Of a stretch of 24,839 bases of DNA, positions 17,856 through 24,264 are shown one piece after another. The notes below the pieces were generated by a model, which was not told where the DNA came from, did no database searches, and worked only from the letters and a program-made list of their open reading frames with translations. How positions within the stretch are numbered: the stretch's first letter is position 1; every line of letters begins with the position of its first letter. Origin of the DNA: a virus; IMG/VR virus record IMGVR_UViG_3300010150_000155, positions 1 through 24,839 of that record. One strand, written 5' to 3'. Position numbers and translations under genes: made by a program.

Positions 17856-17998
17856 TACTTACCTTGACCCCTATAACGTTTTTTAGCATCGTTTCGTGAA
17901 GTTGAACCATACTTAGTATGCTTTCCACGACCCTGACGAGATTTTTTAGGTTTAGACTCGATATGAGTACCACCAGTTAAAGAAGACCCACGTGCCAT
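17855..17998 (-). CDS. Small highly basic protein (47 aa), first gene of the cassette
   Basis: Reads MARGSSLTGGTHIESKPKKS, then RQGRGKHTKYGSTSRNDAKK and RYRGQGK: almost free of hydrophobic residues and very rich in Lys, Arg, Gly and Ser, so probably disordered and nucleic-acid binding. I recall proteins of this type in cyanomyovirus genomes, always without known function. The ATG lies about 20 nt after the predicted start of the strong leftward sigma-70 promoter (18027-18055), and ACGGA is a modest ribosome site. As a lysine-rich product encoded with a SET-domain enzyme it is one conceivable substrate (speculation). Confidence 0.78.
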   Translation of the reverse strand: MARGSSLTGGTHIESKPKKSRQGRGKHTKYGSTSRNDAKKRYRGQGK

Positions 17999-18026
17999 AA
18001 TGATCCGTACCGTAAATTACTCAATA

Positions 18027-18055
18027 ATTATACCACAGGCTTGACAGCATGTCAA
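18027..18055 (-). promoter_or_regulatory. Perfect sigma-70 promoter (leftward) for the small-gene cassette
   Basis: Minus strand: TTGACA (18050-18055), 17 nt, TATAAT (18027-18032), with TGG directly before the -10 (extended -10). All twelve consensus bases match. Predicted start near 18020, about 22 nt before the ATG of the 47-aa gene. This is a host-polymerase promoter, so expression is expected early. Confidence 0.85.
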
Positions 18056-18069
18056 AATTTCTCTATAAT
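18041..18069 (+). promoter_or_regulatory. Perfect sigma-70 promoter (rightward), interleaved with the leftward one
   Basis: Plus strand: TTGACA (18041-18046), 17 nt, TATAAT (18064-18069), again twelve of twelve. The two -35 boxes make the palindrome TTGACAGCATGTCAA (18041-18055). A transcript from here would start near 18076 and run antisense to the PAAR and 1359-aa genes; no convincing plus-strand gene follows. The palindrome could instead be an operator, which would make one of the promoters coincidental. Confidence 0.65.
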
Positions 18070-18092
18070 AACTCTGTCAGGGTTCAGACAAA

Positions 18093-18422
18093 TCAGGCAT
18101 ATAGAATCTTAGGGGTTGGAGTTGCTATATTTAGTCTTGGCACTGATGGTGGATTGGGATCTCCAATATGAGATGACATACGACCACAAATGAACACCTT
18201 ACTGATTCCCAGAGCGACTCTAGGACAGACACAAGGACTACAACCCTTACCACAACAGTCAATCCCTGGAGCAGGTACTAGAACCTGTCCTGTGGTCAAT
18301 TCAGGCAATCCACATAGAAGTTCTTTTTGTACTACTGGTGTGACGACAAAAGGAAAACATTTACAACAACCTAATACTGAAGGTCCATCACCTCCACCTA
18401 ATGCTTGTACTGGTCTTACCAT
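18093..18422 (-). CDS. PAAR-like baseplate spike-tip protein, Cys-rich (109 aa)
   Basis: Pro/Gly/Cys-rich sequence of about the PAAR length (T4 gp5.4 is 97 aa). Short beta-repeats are visible: SVLGCCKCFPFVVTPVVQ, LTTGQVLVPAPGIDCCGKG, CSPCVCPRVALGISKVFICG and RMSSHIGDPNPPSVPRLNIA. Such repeats fold into a sharp cone with a metal near the tip that caps the spike (gp5) trimer. Ten cysteines and one His (SHIGD) are present, so the metal site may use cysteines rather than the usual His set. GGGAG (18430-18434) lies 7 nt before the ATG, which follows the stop of the 1359-aa gene by 3 nt. A position before gp25 fits a baseplate hub component. No exact Pro-Ala-Ala-Arg motif is seen, so the call rests on pattern and context. 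Confidence 0.6.
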   Translation of the reverse strand: MVRPVQALGGGDGPSVLGCCKCFPFVVTPVVQKELLCGLPELTTGQVLVPAPGIDCCGKGCSPCVCPRVALGISKVFICGRMSSHIGDPNPPSVPRLNIATPTPKILYA

Positions 18423-18425
18423 TTG

Positions 18426-21400
18426 TTAACTCCCGTAATTGGTATTTGATGAAGTAGATCCGTTAGATTGCGAATCTTGAGTTGAATCTGTACTATAAGC
18501 CCAATATTGTTGGACAGAATAACCTTTTTGATAACTATTTACCATACCACCATTATTTTTAAATGGTTCTAGTGAAGTTTCAAAAACATATGATGTATCA
18601 AACTGTGATCTTACGATTCCTGTAAAACTAGTTGCAGTTTTTCCAGAATAGTAGATAATTTCTTCACCATCATAAAAATAATGTTCTCGTTCATTAACTA
18701 GTTCATTTGGATCGCCTGGTTTACCCATTTGTAAATAAATTTCAGTTTTACGAATCCATTTTGGAACTATAAGGTAACCAGATGACAAAAATAGAGATGT
18801 ATCTTCAACTAAAATACTATTTGATGTCGGATTTAAGTCTTCAGTCATTTTTGTGGTAACTGGAGAAAGCTGAATTGGATTTCCTTTAGAAAATGCAGAT
18901 TTTGCAATATTTTCAGAAGTTGTTACAAGATCAAAATCATATTCTTTAACATAAGATGACTGGAATTCATAATTAGCACCTTTCCAACTCTTAGATGGAT
19001 ATACTTCACCTTGACTACTTAAATTGATTTCTTGAATATACTGAACACTAGTTTGAGGATCTGTGTAGAATACAGGTATTTGAGTTACGCTATTCGATCC
19101 AATAGAAACTCCAGTGATACCTGAAGGACTTTCGTTTAATCTTATTGTATTAGCAAATGTTAAAAATCTTCCACTTCCTGTAGTGTCTGATAAACTACTG
19201 CCAGCGGGCATATTAACAAGATAGAATCTATCAGCTCCAGTTCTATATGCGGTATATGATACTCCAGTTGAGAGAGGTGATGGAGCAGTTGATCCAAAAG
19301 AAACTTGGAAATATGTTCCATATGAAGTAAGATCCGCACCATTAATCCTAAATTCTCCTCTTCTTTTATCAACAACGTCAATTGTTACTCCAGCACTTGG
19401 AATTACTGATGTATTGTATAAAGTTCCCCCATTATTCACAGCAACAATGTATGATGGTGATCCAGCAGAGTTTTCACCCTTCAAAACATCAAAAGTTGCA
19501 CCAGATCCACTTGCATTGTCAGTATTTGCGCCACCAACAGATGTATAGAGAGTTTCTGGAGTACCAGTAATAGTGAAATTAGTCAATCCACCTGATCTAT
19601 CGATTTCAGTAACTGTAATTAATAAATCATTTGTACCATTTACACCACCCAAATTAGATCCTTGTACAGTAATTACATCATTCAACTGATATCCCACTCC
19701 AGATGTACTTTCATCAGCAACGGTAACAACATAAACGTCATCTGATGTGGTCTGAGTATCTGACCATTCAATATTAATTTTAAAACCTGCGGCAGTGTTT
19801 AATGGAGTTTGACCAGAATAAACTGTAGAATCTGCAGATACACCAGAACTATCAACAGTAGTAATATTACCACTACCATCAACTGCGGTAACAGTTACAA
19901 TTAAATCATTAGTTCCGTTAACTCCACCTAAAGTAGAACCAAGGAAAGTAAAGTCTTGACCAACTATAAACCCACTTGAACCACTATTTGCTAATGCTGT
20001 CGTATAAGATCCACCAGATCCGCCCCCAGTAATGTTAAAAGTAGGTCTAGTTTGCGTAGTTGTGAGACTACCAGTCGATGAATATGACATTAATGGTGCA
20101 GAACCGCCAAAAATCTCAAATCCGCTAGATTTAACCGCACCTGTATTGTTTTCTACGTCCTTCACAAGGACATAAAGGTCATTAGCAGGGGATGTTCCAC
20201 CTAATGAAGTACCCAAAATGCGGATTTCTGTCTCGCCAGCGTTCTCTGACTCGACTGTTGGTGATCCATAGATCCATCTTGGAGTAACTTCTATGTTAAT
20301 TGTCTCTCTGAGTGAATTTTTTCCGTAATCTTGGAAGGATGAGTCATCATCAAGTGAAACATCGTCCGCAATAAACGTAATATTGTCTTGTGGAACTGGC
20401 AAATCGCGATAAGCGTTCTTAATTAAGAGTGTAGAAGACTCATTTTGACCATCAATTGTTGAAATTGACGCAACTCCATCAATACTTTGGACAGTATCGG
20501 GTAAATCTGGTAACAAAGTGCTCAAATCATCAGGAGTTTCATTAAATTTACTCAAAATGTTGTTAATTAATTGAACAGATGCAGTATCTTGTCTCAATTC
20601 AAGGTTAATATCATCAGTAGATCCATTATTTCCAATGTTTTTTCTTAATTTGTTGGATGCAATTTCATTAGATGCTTCGAGTTGCGTTATAGTTTGATCA
20701 GTAATGACTGTATTTTCTTTAGCAATGACATCAGAGATGTCAGAAATGCTTTTTCCTTCTGATACTAGTTGATCAAGTCTATTTTCAATGGTTTCTAAAG
20801 CAGATTGAGATGCACTAGAAGAGAATTTTGTACCATTTGGTGCATCACCAGTGTTTTCTGGTACATCAATTTGTGGTTTGAGGAACTTATCACACTCATC
20901 AGTTACAAATTGATTCTCTAACTTACTATCTTGTAATGTCTTAAGGTCATTGATGCCAGGAAAATTTGATTTTAGATCACTAAGTCCTTCTGGGATGATA
21001 GGTGTAAACTTATTAAAGATAGGTTCATATGCAATATCTTTATGACTGCTTACAATAATACCAACCATTGCTGCACGATCAATGATTCCATAACCAGCAA
21101 GAGCAGTAACTACTGCACCACTTAAATTACCAGTGTAATTTGCATTCTTTGTGAAATTATTACCAGTAACTACAGTTGGTCCTACATCTTCAGTAATTTT
21201 GAAGGTAATCTTAACTTTTCCTCTGCCGCCATTAAAAGTTTTTTGGAATGATGTACCAGTTGCAGGTAAAGTACCAGTAAATGATTCAATATACCACTTA
21301 GAGTCGAATTCACCACCATCATTGATGGGTTCTGCTTTCATGACAAGTGATCCACCATTGAAATTTACATTGATGGTTCGAGTGCCAGTACTATCAAAAA

Positions 21401-22505
21401 CTGCATTCCCGCCTTCATCATCAATTTTAACGTTTGCCCATGACCCAGAACCCGTTGTAGTAGTCCTAAACTCATTAAAATGCATACCAGGTCCTTCTAC
21501 CTTGAATGCAATGTTCTTAGAAGAACTAGTCGCATTACTAAATTCTGCATAACAGAAATTTGTATCGGGTACTTGGTTTATATTTGCATCTGAAATGATA
21601 ATATTTTTAATGAGTTTTGTATTTGTAGCATCAAGACCAATGACACCTGCAGGGAAATTTAATTTAATTGTTCTTGCACTTGTATTAATACTTTTAACAG
21701 TTGTGCCAACAGGAATTCTTGTATTACCAAATCCAATAATATTATCACCTACATTAATATTTTTAATACTGCTTATTTTTAAAATACTATCACCAATCAC
21801 TCTATGGACTTGTCTTCTTTCAGCTTTTGTATCAATGAAATTTGCTACTTTAGTTACAGTATGTCCATTCAATAAATCTCCTACTTGTAATACAGTACGA
21901 GTATCTGATGCATATGTAAAAATTAAACTTGCTTTATGTGTTGCAGTCCAATAAACATATGATGTCTCAGTTGCATTTGGTACTCCACTTACATTGATAT
22001 CAATTTTACCTAATGTAAAATTATTTGTTACCATAACTCTACGAACACATGCACCAGCAGTCGCTGCAACTGATGCCGCTGATGCTAATGAAACATCAGT
22101 CGTGGGTTCACCTGTGGCAGTTTCGTAAATTGGTGTGTACTTAACTAAAACTTCTTTCGTAGATGTATGTGATGTTGGATATTCCCATAGATTATAAAAA
22201 TACCCTTCATCAGTTCCTTTATCTAACCTACAATAATTCTCGAAGATTGGTTGTCCATTCTCAATATTATATTGTTGAAACCTAGGATCATTACTATTAT
22301 CCCACGCTTCCCTTAATGTACCATTGGTTAATGTAGGTATTACTTCATTATACTGTGTCTCAATATAATCATACGATTCACTATTAAAGCTGGACTCATA
22401 TCCACCTTCATCCTGCAAAGACGCGCTGGGACACTCGATCTCAACGGTCTTCTTGACTTCCTCATACCTGGGTTGACAACTAAACCCTGAATTGACAGTT
22501 CCCAT
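18426..22505 (-). CDS. Large virion structural protein with beta-repeats (1359 aa), probable baseplate component
   Basis: No signal peptide or enzyme motif. Order of parts: N-terminal globular region (1-150, ends in an Ala-rich stretch ASAASVAATAGACVRR), beta-rich region (150-500), helical, coiled-coil-like region (about 560-660; ALETIENRLDQLVSEGKSIS, ITQLEASNEIASNKLRKN), then three LGG...NDLxVxV repeats (about 760-790, 851-880, 943-973) and a C-terminal module (1225-1300; SNSILVEDTSLFLSSGYLIV ... GEEIIYYSGKTATSFTGIVR) that resembles modules of the giant protein. The last 20 residues are Ser/Asn-rich. It is co-transcribed with the PAAR-like gene 3 nt downstream, which suggests hub, spike or baseplate attachment. 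I cannot match it to a numbered T4 gene. Confidence 0.72.
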   Translation of the reverse strand: MGTVNSGFSCQPRYEEVKKTVEIECPSASLQDEGGYESSFNSESYDYIETQYNEVIPTLTNGTLREAWDNSNDPRFQQYNIENGQPIFENYCRLDKGTDEGYFYNLWEYPTSHTSTKEVLVKYTPIYETATGEPTTDVSLASAASVAATAGACVRRVMVTNNFTLGKIDINVSGVPNATETSYVYWTATHKASLIFTYASDTRTVLQVGDLLNGHTVTKVANFIDTKAERRQVHRVIGDSILKISSIKNINVGDNIIGFGNTRIPVGTTVKSINTSARTIKLNFPAGVIGLDATNTKLIKNIIISDANINQVPDTNFCYAEFSNATSSSKNIAFKVEGPGMHFNEFRTTTTGSGSWANVKIDDEGGNAVFDSTGTRTINVNFNGGSLVMKAEPINDGGEFDSKWYIESFTGTLPATGTSFQKTFNGGRGKVKITFKITEDVGPTVVTGNNFTKNANYTGNLSGAVVTALAGYGIIDRAAMVGIIVSSHKDIAYEPIFNKFTPIIPEGLSDLKSNFPGINDLKTLQDSKLENQFVTDECDKFLKPQIDVPENTGDAPNGTKFSSSASQSALETIENRLDQLVSEGKSISDISDVIAKENTVITDQTITQLEASNEIASNKLRKNIGNNGSTDDINLELRQDTASVQLINNILSKFNETPDDLSTLLPDLPDTVQSIDGVASISTIDGQNESSTLLIKNAYRDLPVPQDNITFIADDVSLDDDSSFQDYGKNSLRETINIEVTPRWIYGSPTVESENAGETEIRILGTSLGGTSPANDLYVLVKDVENNTGAVKSSGFEIFGGSAPLMSYSSTGSLTTTQTRPTFNITGGGSGGSYTTALANSGSSGFIVGQDFTFLGSTLGGVNGTNDLIVTVTAVDGSGNITTVDSSGVSADSTVYSGQTPLNTAAGFKINIEWSDTQTTSDDVYVVTVADESTSGVGYQLNDVITVQGSNLGGVNGTNDLLITVTEIDRSGGLTNFTITGTPETLYTSVGGANTDNASGSGATFDVLKGENSAGSPSYIVAVNNGGTLYNTSVIPSAGVTIDVVDKRRGEFRINGADLTSYGTYFQVSFGSTAPSPLSTGVSYTAYRTGADRFYLVNMPAGSSLSDTTGSGRFLTFANTIRLNESPSGITGVSIGSNSVTQIPVFYTDPQTSVQYIQEINLSSQGEVYPSKSWKGANYEFQSSYVKEYDFDLVTTSENIAKSAFSKGNPIQLSPVTTKMTEDLNPTSNSILVEDTSLFLSSGYLIVPKWIRKTEIYLQMGKPGDPNELVNEREHYFYDGEEIIYYSGKTATSFTGIVRSQFDTSYVFETSLEPFKNNGGMVNSYQKGYSVQQYWAYSTDSTQDSQSNGSTSSNTNYGS

Positions 22506-22529
22506 ACTCTATCTGAAAAACGCTACGGT

Positions 22530-22537
22530 GCTTTATA
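22530..22537 (-). promoter_or_regulatory. Possible late promoter (TATAAAGC) for the 1359-aa gene
   Basis: Minus strand TATAAAGC, two bases off TATAAATA but 24 nt before the ATG, the same distance as the exact late promoter of the DUF4815 gene. A second near match, TATAAAAA (22560-22567), lies 30 nt further up. Either could serve. Confidence 0.35.
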
Positions 22538-22583
22538 CCTGAAAAATACTGAGAAATTTTTTTTATATGCCTGAGAGTTAACC

Positions 22584-22766
22584 TCAGTCTTTCCCTACCT
22601 TATGTAGGCGAAGGCCTGGAAGTCCGTTATAATCATGATACTCCCATTCCAGTACATCGCCCTCCTTCCAATCTAACTCCTCAAGGATATGTTCTGGAAT
22701 TGTTACCATGTATTCTTCGTCTACTTCATCATAAAGTACTTCGGTGGATGTTTCAAAATTTGACAT
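22584..22766 (-). CDS. AbrB/MazE/SpoVT-like small protein (60 aa)
   Basis: Residues 16-58 (DEEYMVTIPEHILEELDWKE, GDVLEWE..., LRLHKV) fit the swapped-hairpin AbrB/MazE barrel: a strand ending in the (M/V)TIP turn, a short helix ILEELDW, a GDxLEW strand and a final strand. Members are DNA-binding transition regulators or antitoxins. No toxin-like gene lies beside it, so a regulator of phage or host genes is more likely than a toxin-antitoxin pair. The protein is quite acidic for a DNA binder, which leaves room for another role. It is followed, on the same strand, by the 1359-aa gene after about 78 nt. No strong ribosome site. Confidence 0.7.
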   Translation of the reverse strand: MSNFETSTEVLYDEVDEEYMVTIPEHILEELDWKEGDVLEWEYHDYNGLPGLRLHKVGKD

Positions 22767-22948
22767 TAGATTGTAAATGTGTTATTTTTTATATATGTCT
22801 CGGATAATCTCAACGAGGGCCTTGGTGGTTTTCTATGGCAAAAAATTTTTTGAAACCTCGGAATATCTCTCTCGCTAATTGGGTACGTTATAGATTAGGG
22901 TAGTTAGGGGTTTTCGCCCCCTATGGACTGGCCCCTAGGGCCCTCTTG
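22767..22948. other. Intergenic stretch at the composition boundary
   Basis: No gene seen on either strand in this 182-nt stretch. It contains the perfect palindrome CAAAAAATTTTTTG (22839-22852), a GC hairpin (22905-22923) and the palindrome CCCTAGGG (22933-22940). It separates the high-GC small-gene region from the AT-rich structural region. TATAAAAA (22786-22793) is a one-mismatch late-promoter match before the AbrB-like gene. Confidence 0.5.
22905..22923 (-). terminator. Possible transcription-ending or RNA-stabilising hairpin
   Basis: TAGGGG, 7-nt loop, CCCCTA: a perfect 6-bp GC-rich stem 26 nt after the stop of the 79-aa gene. No U-run follows on the minus strand, so it is not a classic factor-independent terminator. 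Confidence 0.3.
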
Positions 22949-23188
22949 TTACATCTCTAGGTCGGCACCATAGAGCAGGTCGCTGATCTGTTGGATCGGA
23001 TCATCGTCTGCCGAGTCAGGTCCTAGGTCAACAGCGAGATTCGGCAGTTTATCTGCCCCTGCCCTGTCTGCTTCCATCTCTTGGATAGCGATAGCATCGG
23101 AGGGTGTCTCTGCCCAAGCGAAGGGTTCATCAGTGCCCCAACGGGTGACAGTGTAGCAGTCGAGGTCGGAAACGTAGCGGATTGACAT
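22949..23188 (-). CDS. Small acidic protein of unknown function (79 aa)
   Basis: Starts MSIRYVSDLDCYTVTRWGTD and ends in an acidic part (VDLGPDSADDDPIQQISDLL, YGADLEM). The N-terminal YVSDLDCYTVTRW...FAWAETPSDAIAI could form a short beta hairpin and helix. A competing minus-strand frame (23023-23268) is Pro/Ser-rich, lacks ribosome-site or context support and is rejected. The ATG has no clear ribosome site; it lies 36 nt after the preceding gene, so it may depend on its translation. High GC, unlike the structural genes. Confidence 0.6.
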   Translation of the reverse strand: MSIRYVSDLDCYTVTRWGTDEPFAWAETPSDAIAIQEMEADRAGADKLPNLAVDLGPDSADDDPIQQISDLLYGADLEM

Positions 23189-23224
23189 AGCAGCAGGATA
23201 TGGTAGGATGGATGAGCGACTGAA

Positions 23225-23464
23225 TCAGCCGGAGGTTTTGAAGTATGATCCAACGTTGCCAGAAACAACAGAACGAGTCGCCCTGACAGCAGATGGTGCT
23301 GTCTGTCCTCGGCGGTTGGTATTGGAGCGACTGCCCTTCGTCATGCTCATGGGGGTCTCACCCTTACGTGGTCCACGAGTCTTGAGCACTGTGATCTTGA
23401 CGGTCTTGCCGTTTGCTTGCAGAGCAGCAGTGATGTCGAGCAGGTTCTGGGTGGCGGTCGTCAT
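23225..23464 (-). CDS. Small basic protein of unknown function (79 aa)
   Basis: Starts MTTATQNLLDITAALQANGK; residues 22-28 (VKITVLK) look like a strand, then a basic, Ser/Thr/Arg-rich, probably disordered tail (TRGPRKGETPMSMTKGSRS, NTNRRGQTAPSAVRATRS). It could bind nucleic acid, but no domain is recognised. The 43 nt before the ATG hold a GGTACAATAGC element shared with other genes here. The plus-strand frame over the same DNA (23208-23498) runs against the direction of all other genes and is taken as a shadow. Confidence 0.62.
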   Translation of the reverse strand: MTTATQNLLDITAALQANGKTVKITVLKTRGPRKGETPMSMTKGSRSNTNRRGQTAPSAVRATRSVVSGNVGSYFKTSG

Positions 23465-23476
23465 GTCGTTGGTTGG

Positions 23477-23493
23477 TTGTTTAGCTATTGTAC
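23477..23493 (-). repeat. Leader element, shortened copy
   Basis: Minus strand GTACAATAGCTAAACAA: the same as the 27-nt leader at 23745 and 24040 except for a 7-base deletion and one base change. TACAAT, preceded by TGG, could be an extended -10 element for the basic 79-aa gene. Confidence 0.5.
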
Positions 23494-23498
23494 CATAG

Positions 23499-23514
23499 AA
23501 GGGGCGGACCCCTT
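23499..23514 (-). terminator. GC hairpin at the end of the 73-aa gene
   Basis: AAGGGG, 4-nt loop, CCCCTT; a perfect 6-bp stem overlapping the TAA stop (23513-23515). It lacks a U-run and sits just before the TACAAT element of the next gene, so it may end or pause the upstream transcript or protect its 3' end. Confidence 0.35.
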
Positions 23515-23734
23515 ACAGTTCAGCGAGCATCTCATCCATCTCGTCGGTGTCGATGTCATCGTGCAACCAGGCAACCCCGTCCCCTGTGATGTACTCACCG
23601 AACTCATCGATGTAGCGTTTTGCCCACTTGCGGTAGCCGAGGTTCTTGTTCTCCTTAGCATGGAGATAGATCGTCTCGTCGTTGTTGATCCAGAGGGCAG
23701 CGTTCCAAGTCTCGTAGGTTGACCAGCCGTTCAT
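23513..23734 (-). CDS. NGWxTYETWNxALWI-family small protein (73 aa)
   Basis: Starts MNGWSTYETWNAALWINNDE, a signature I recognise from a family of small proteins of unknown function in phages and bacteria. It continues with a helical, Lys/Tyr-rich part (YRKWAKRYIDEFGEYI) and an acidic end (HDDIDTDEMDEMLAEL). The family usually keeps the W..YETWN and ALW residues, all present here. GGAG lies 5 nt before the ATG, downstream of the 27-nt leader repeat. High GC. No enzymatic or membrane features are visible. Confidence 0.78.
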   Translation of the reverse strand: MNGWSTYETWNAALWINNDETIYLHAKENKNLGYRKWAKRYIDEFGEYITGDGVAWLHDDIDTDEMDEMLAEL

Positions 23735-23744
23735 TTGTTCTCCG

Positions 23745-23771
23745 TTGTTTGGTATGTGGCTATTGTACAGG
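23745..23771 (-). repeat. 27-nt leader repeat, copy 1
   Basis: Identical over 27 nt to 24040-24066; minus strand begins CCTGTACAATAGCCACATAC. It lies 10 nt before the ATG of the 73-aa gene, with the ribosome site right after it. TACAAT could be a -10 element; no -35 box is shared between copies. Confidence 0.75.
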
Positions 23772-23786
23772 CGGGCAGTCCCGATA

Positions 23787-24029
23787 TCAGACCAGGTGTG
23801 CCAGGTCCTCAGTCGTCACACTATCAACCGACTCGTCCTGATAGACCCGAACCCAGCGGATCGGTTCGCCACCTGGTGTCACACGCCAGATCATCATGTC
23901 GCCAGGGTGGATCTGTTGCCAGACTGAGCAGATCTTGTAAGCGTGTGAGATGTTGATCGCCCAATCGCATCCCCAAGAATCGAACTTATCCCAGAAAGCA
24001 GGTTGGACGGCGAAAGTGGGTTCAGTCAT
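23787..24029 (-). CDS. Small protein of unknown function (80 aa)
   Basis: Starts MTEPTFAVQPAFWDKFDSWG and continues CDWAINISHAYKICSVWQQI, HPGDMMIWRVTPGGEPIRWV, ending acidic. Trp-rich and compact, with a probable beta-hairpin (MMIWRV...IRWVRVYQ). I place the start at the ATG at 24029, directly after the 27-nt leader repeat. A longer version from 24077 would have the leader inside the coding region and is less likely. No recognised domain. Confidence 0.65.
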   Translation of the reverse strand: MTEPTFAVQPAFWDKFDSWGCDWAINISHAYKICSVWQQIHPGDMMIWRVTPGGEPIRWVRVYQDESVDSVTTEDLAHLV

Positions 24030-24039
24030 TTGATCTTGT

Positions 24040-24066
24040 TTGTTTGGTATGTGGCTATTGTACAGG
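24040..24066 (-). repeat. 27-nt leader repeat, copy 2
   Basis: Exact copy of 23745-23771, ending 10 nt before the ATG of the 80-aa gene and beginning just after the stop of the 41-aa gene (24068-24070). The conserved position relative to starts suggests a promoter with its 5' leader rather than a random duplication. Confidence 0.75.
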
Positions 24067-24067
24067 G

Positions 24068-24193
24068 TCACTGCCAACCTGTATCCTCATCAGGGTCAGT
24101 TTGGCGATCGTCCTCATCCTCCCAGCGGGGTTCCTCCTGCAGGAACACGTCGGCGCAGTCCAGATAGCAAATAGCGTTTAGTTCGTCGTTCAT
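24068..24193 (-). CDS. Small acidic protein (41 aa), coupled to the 24-aa gene
   Basis: Reads MNDELNAICYLDCADVFLQE, then EPRWEDEDDRQTDPDEDTGW and Q. About a third of the residues are acidic, with two cysteines near the N-terminus (CYLDC). The ATG overlaps the stop of the 24-aa gene as ATGA, which argues for coupled translation since no separate ribosome site is seen. Function unknown. Confidence 0.6.
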   Translation of the reverse strand: MNDELNAICYLDCADVFLQEEPRWEDEDDRQTDPDEDTGWQ

Positions 24194-24264
24194 TTTAAAC
24201 CGAAAGATTGGAGGAATGCCTTGCCAATTGCGGCAAGGGCGATGATCACTAGTAGTTCAAACAT
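24190..24264 (-). CDS. Hydrophobic micro-protein (24 aa)
   Basis: Reads MFELLVIIALAAIGKAFLQS then FGLK: one short hydrophobic segment with a central Gly-Lys, plausible as a small membrane peptide. It is too short for routine gene calling, but its ATG overlaps the stop of the 110-aa gene (TGATG) and its own stop overlaps the next start (ATGA). This double coupling is the main evidence that it is translated. Confidence 0.55.
   Translation of the reverse strand: MFELLVIIALAAIGKAFLQSFGLK

Noticed and set aside
18071-18090. Possible terminator hairpin after the PAAR gene
   Set aside because: Only short 4-bp stems (TCTG/CAGA) can be drawn and no U-run follows.
18190-18429. Plus-strand 79-codon frame downstream of the rightward promoter
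   Set aside because: It is the reverse of the PAAR-like gene, Pro-rich because of that gene's Gly codons, with no ribosome site; the rightward RNA is more likely noncoding if it exists.
23023-23268. 81-codon minus-strand frame overlapping the 79-aa acidic gene
   Set aside because: Pro/Ser-rich composition, overlap with the end of the next gene and no start signal; the 22949-23188 frame fits better.
23208-23498. 96-codon plus-strand frame over the basic 79-aa gene
   Set aside because: High GC makes long chance frames likely; direction, spacing and the leader element favour the minus-strand gene.
24030-24077. Sixteen-codon N-terminal extension of the 80-aa gene
   Set aside because: It would place the 27-nt leader repeat and the end of the 41-aa gene inside the coding region; the ATG at 24029 keeps the layout seen at the other copy.
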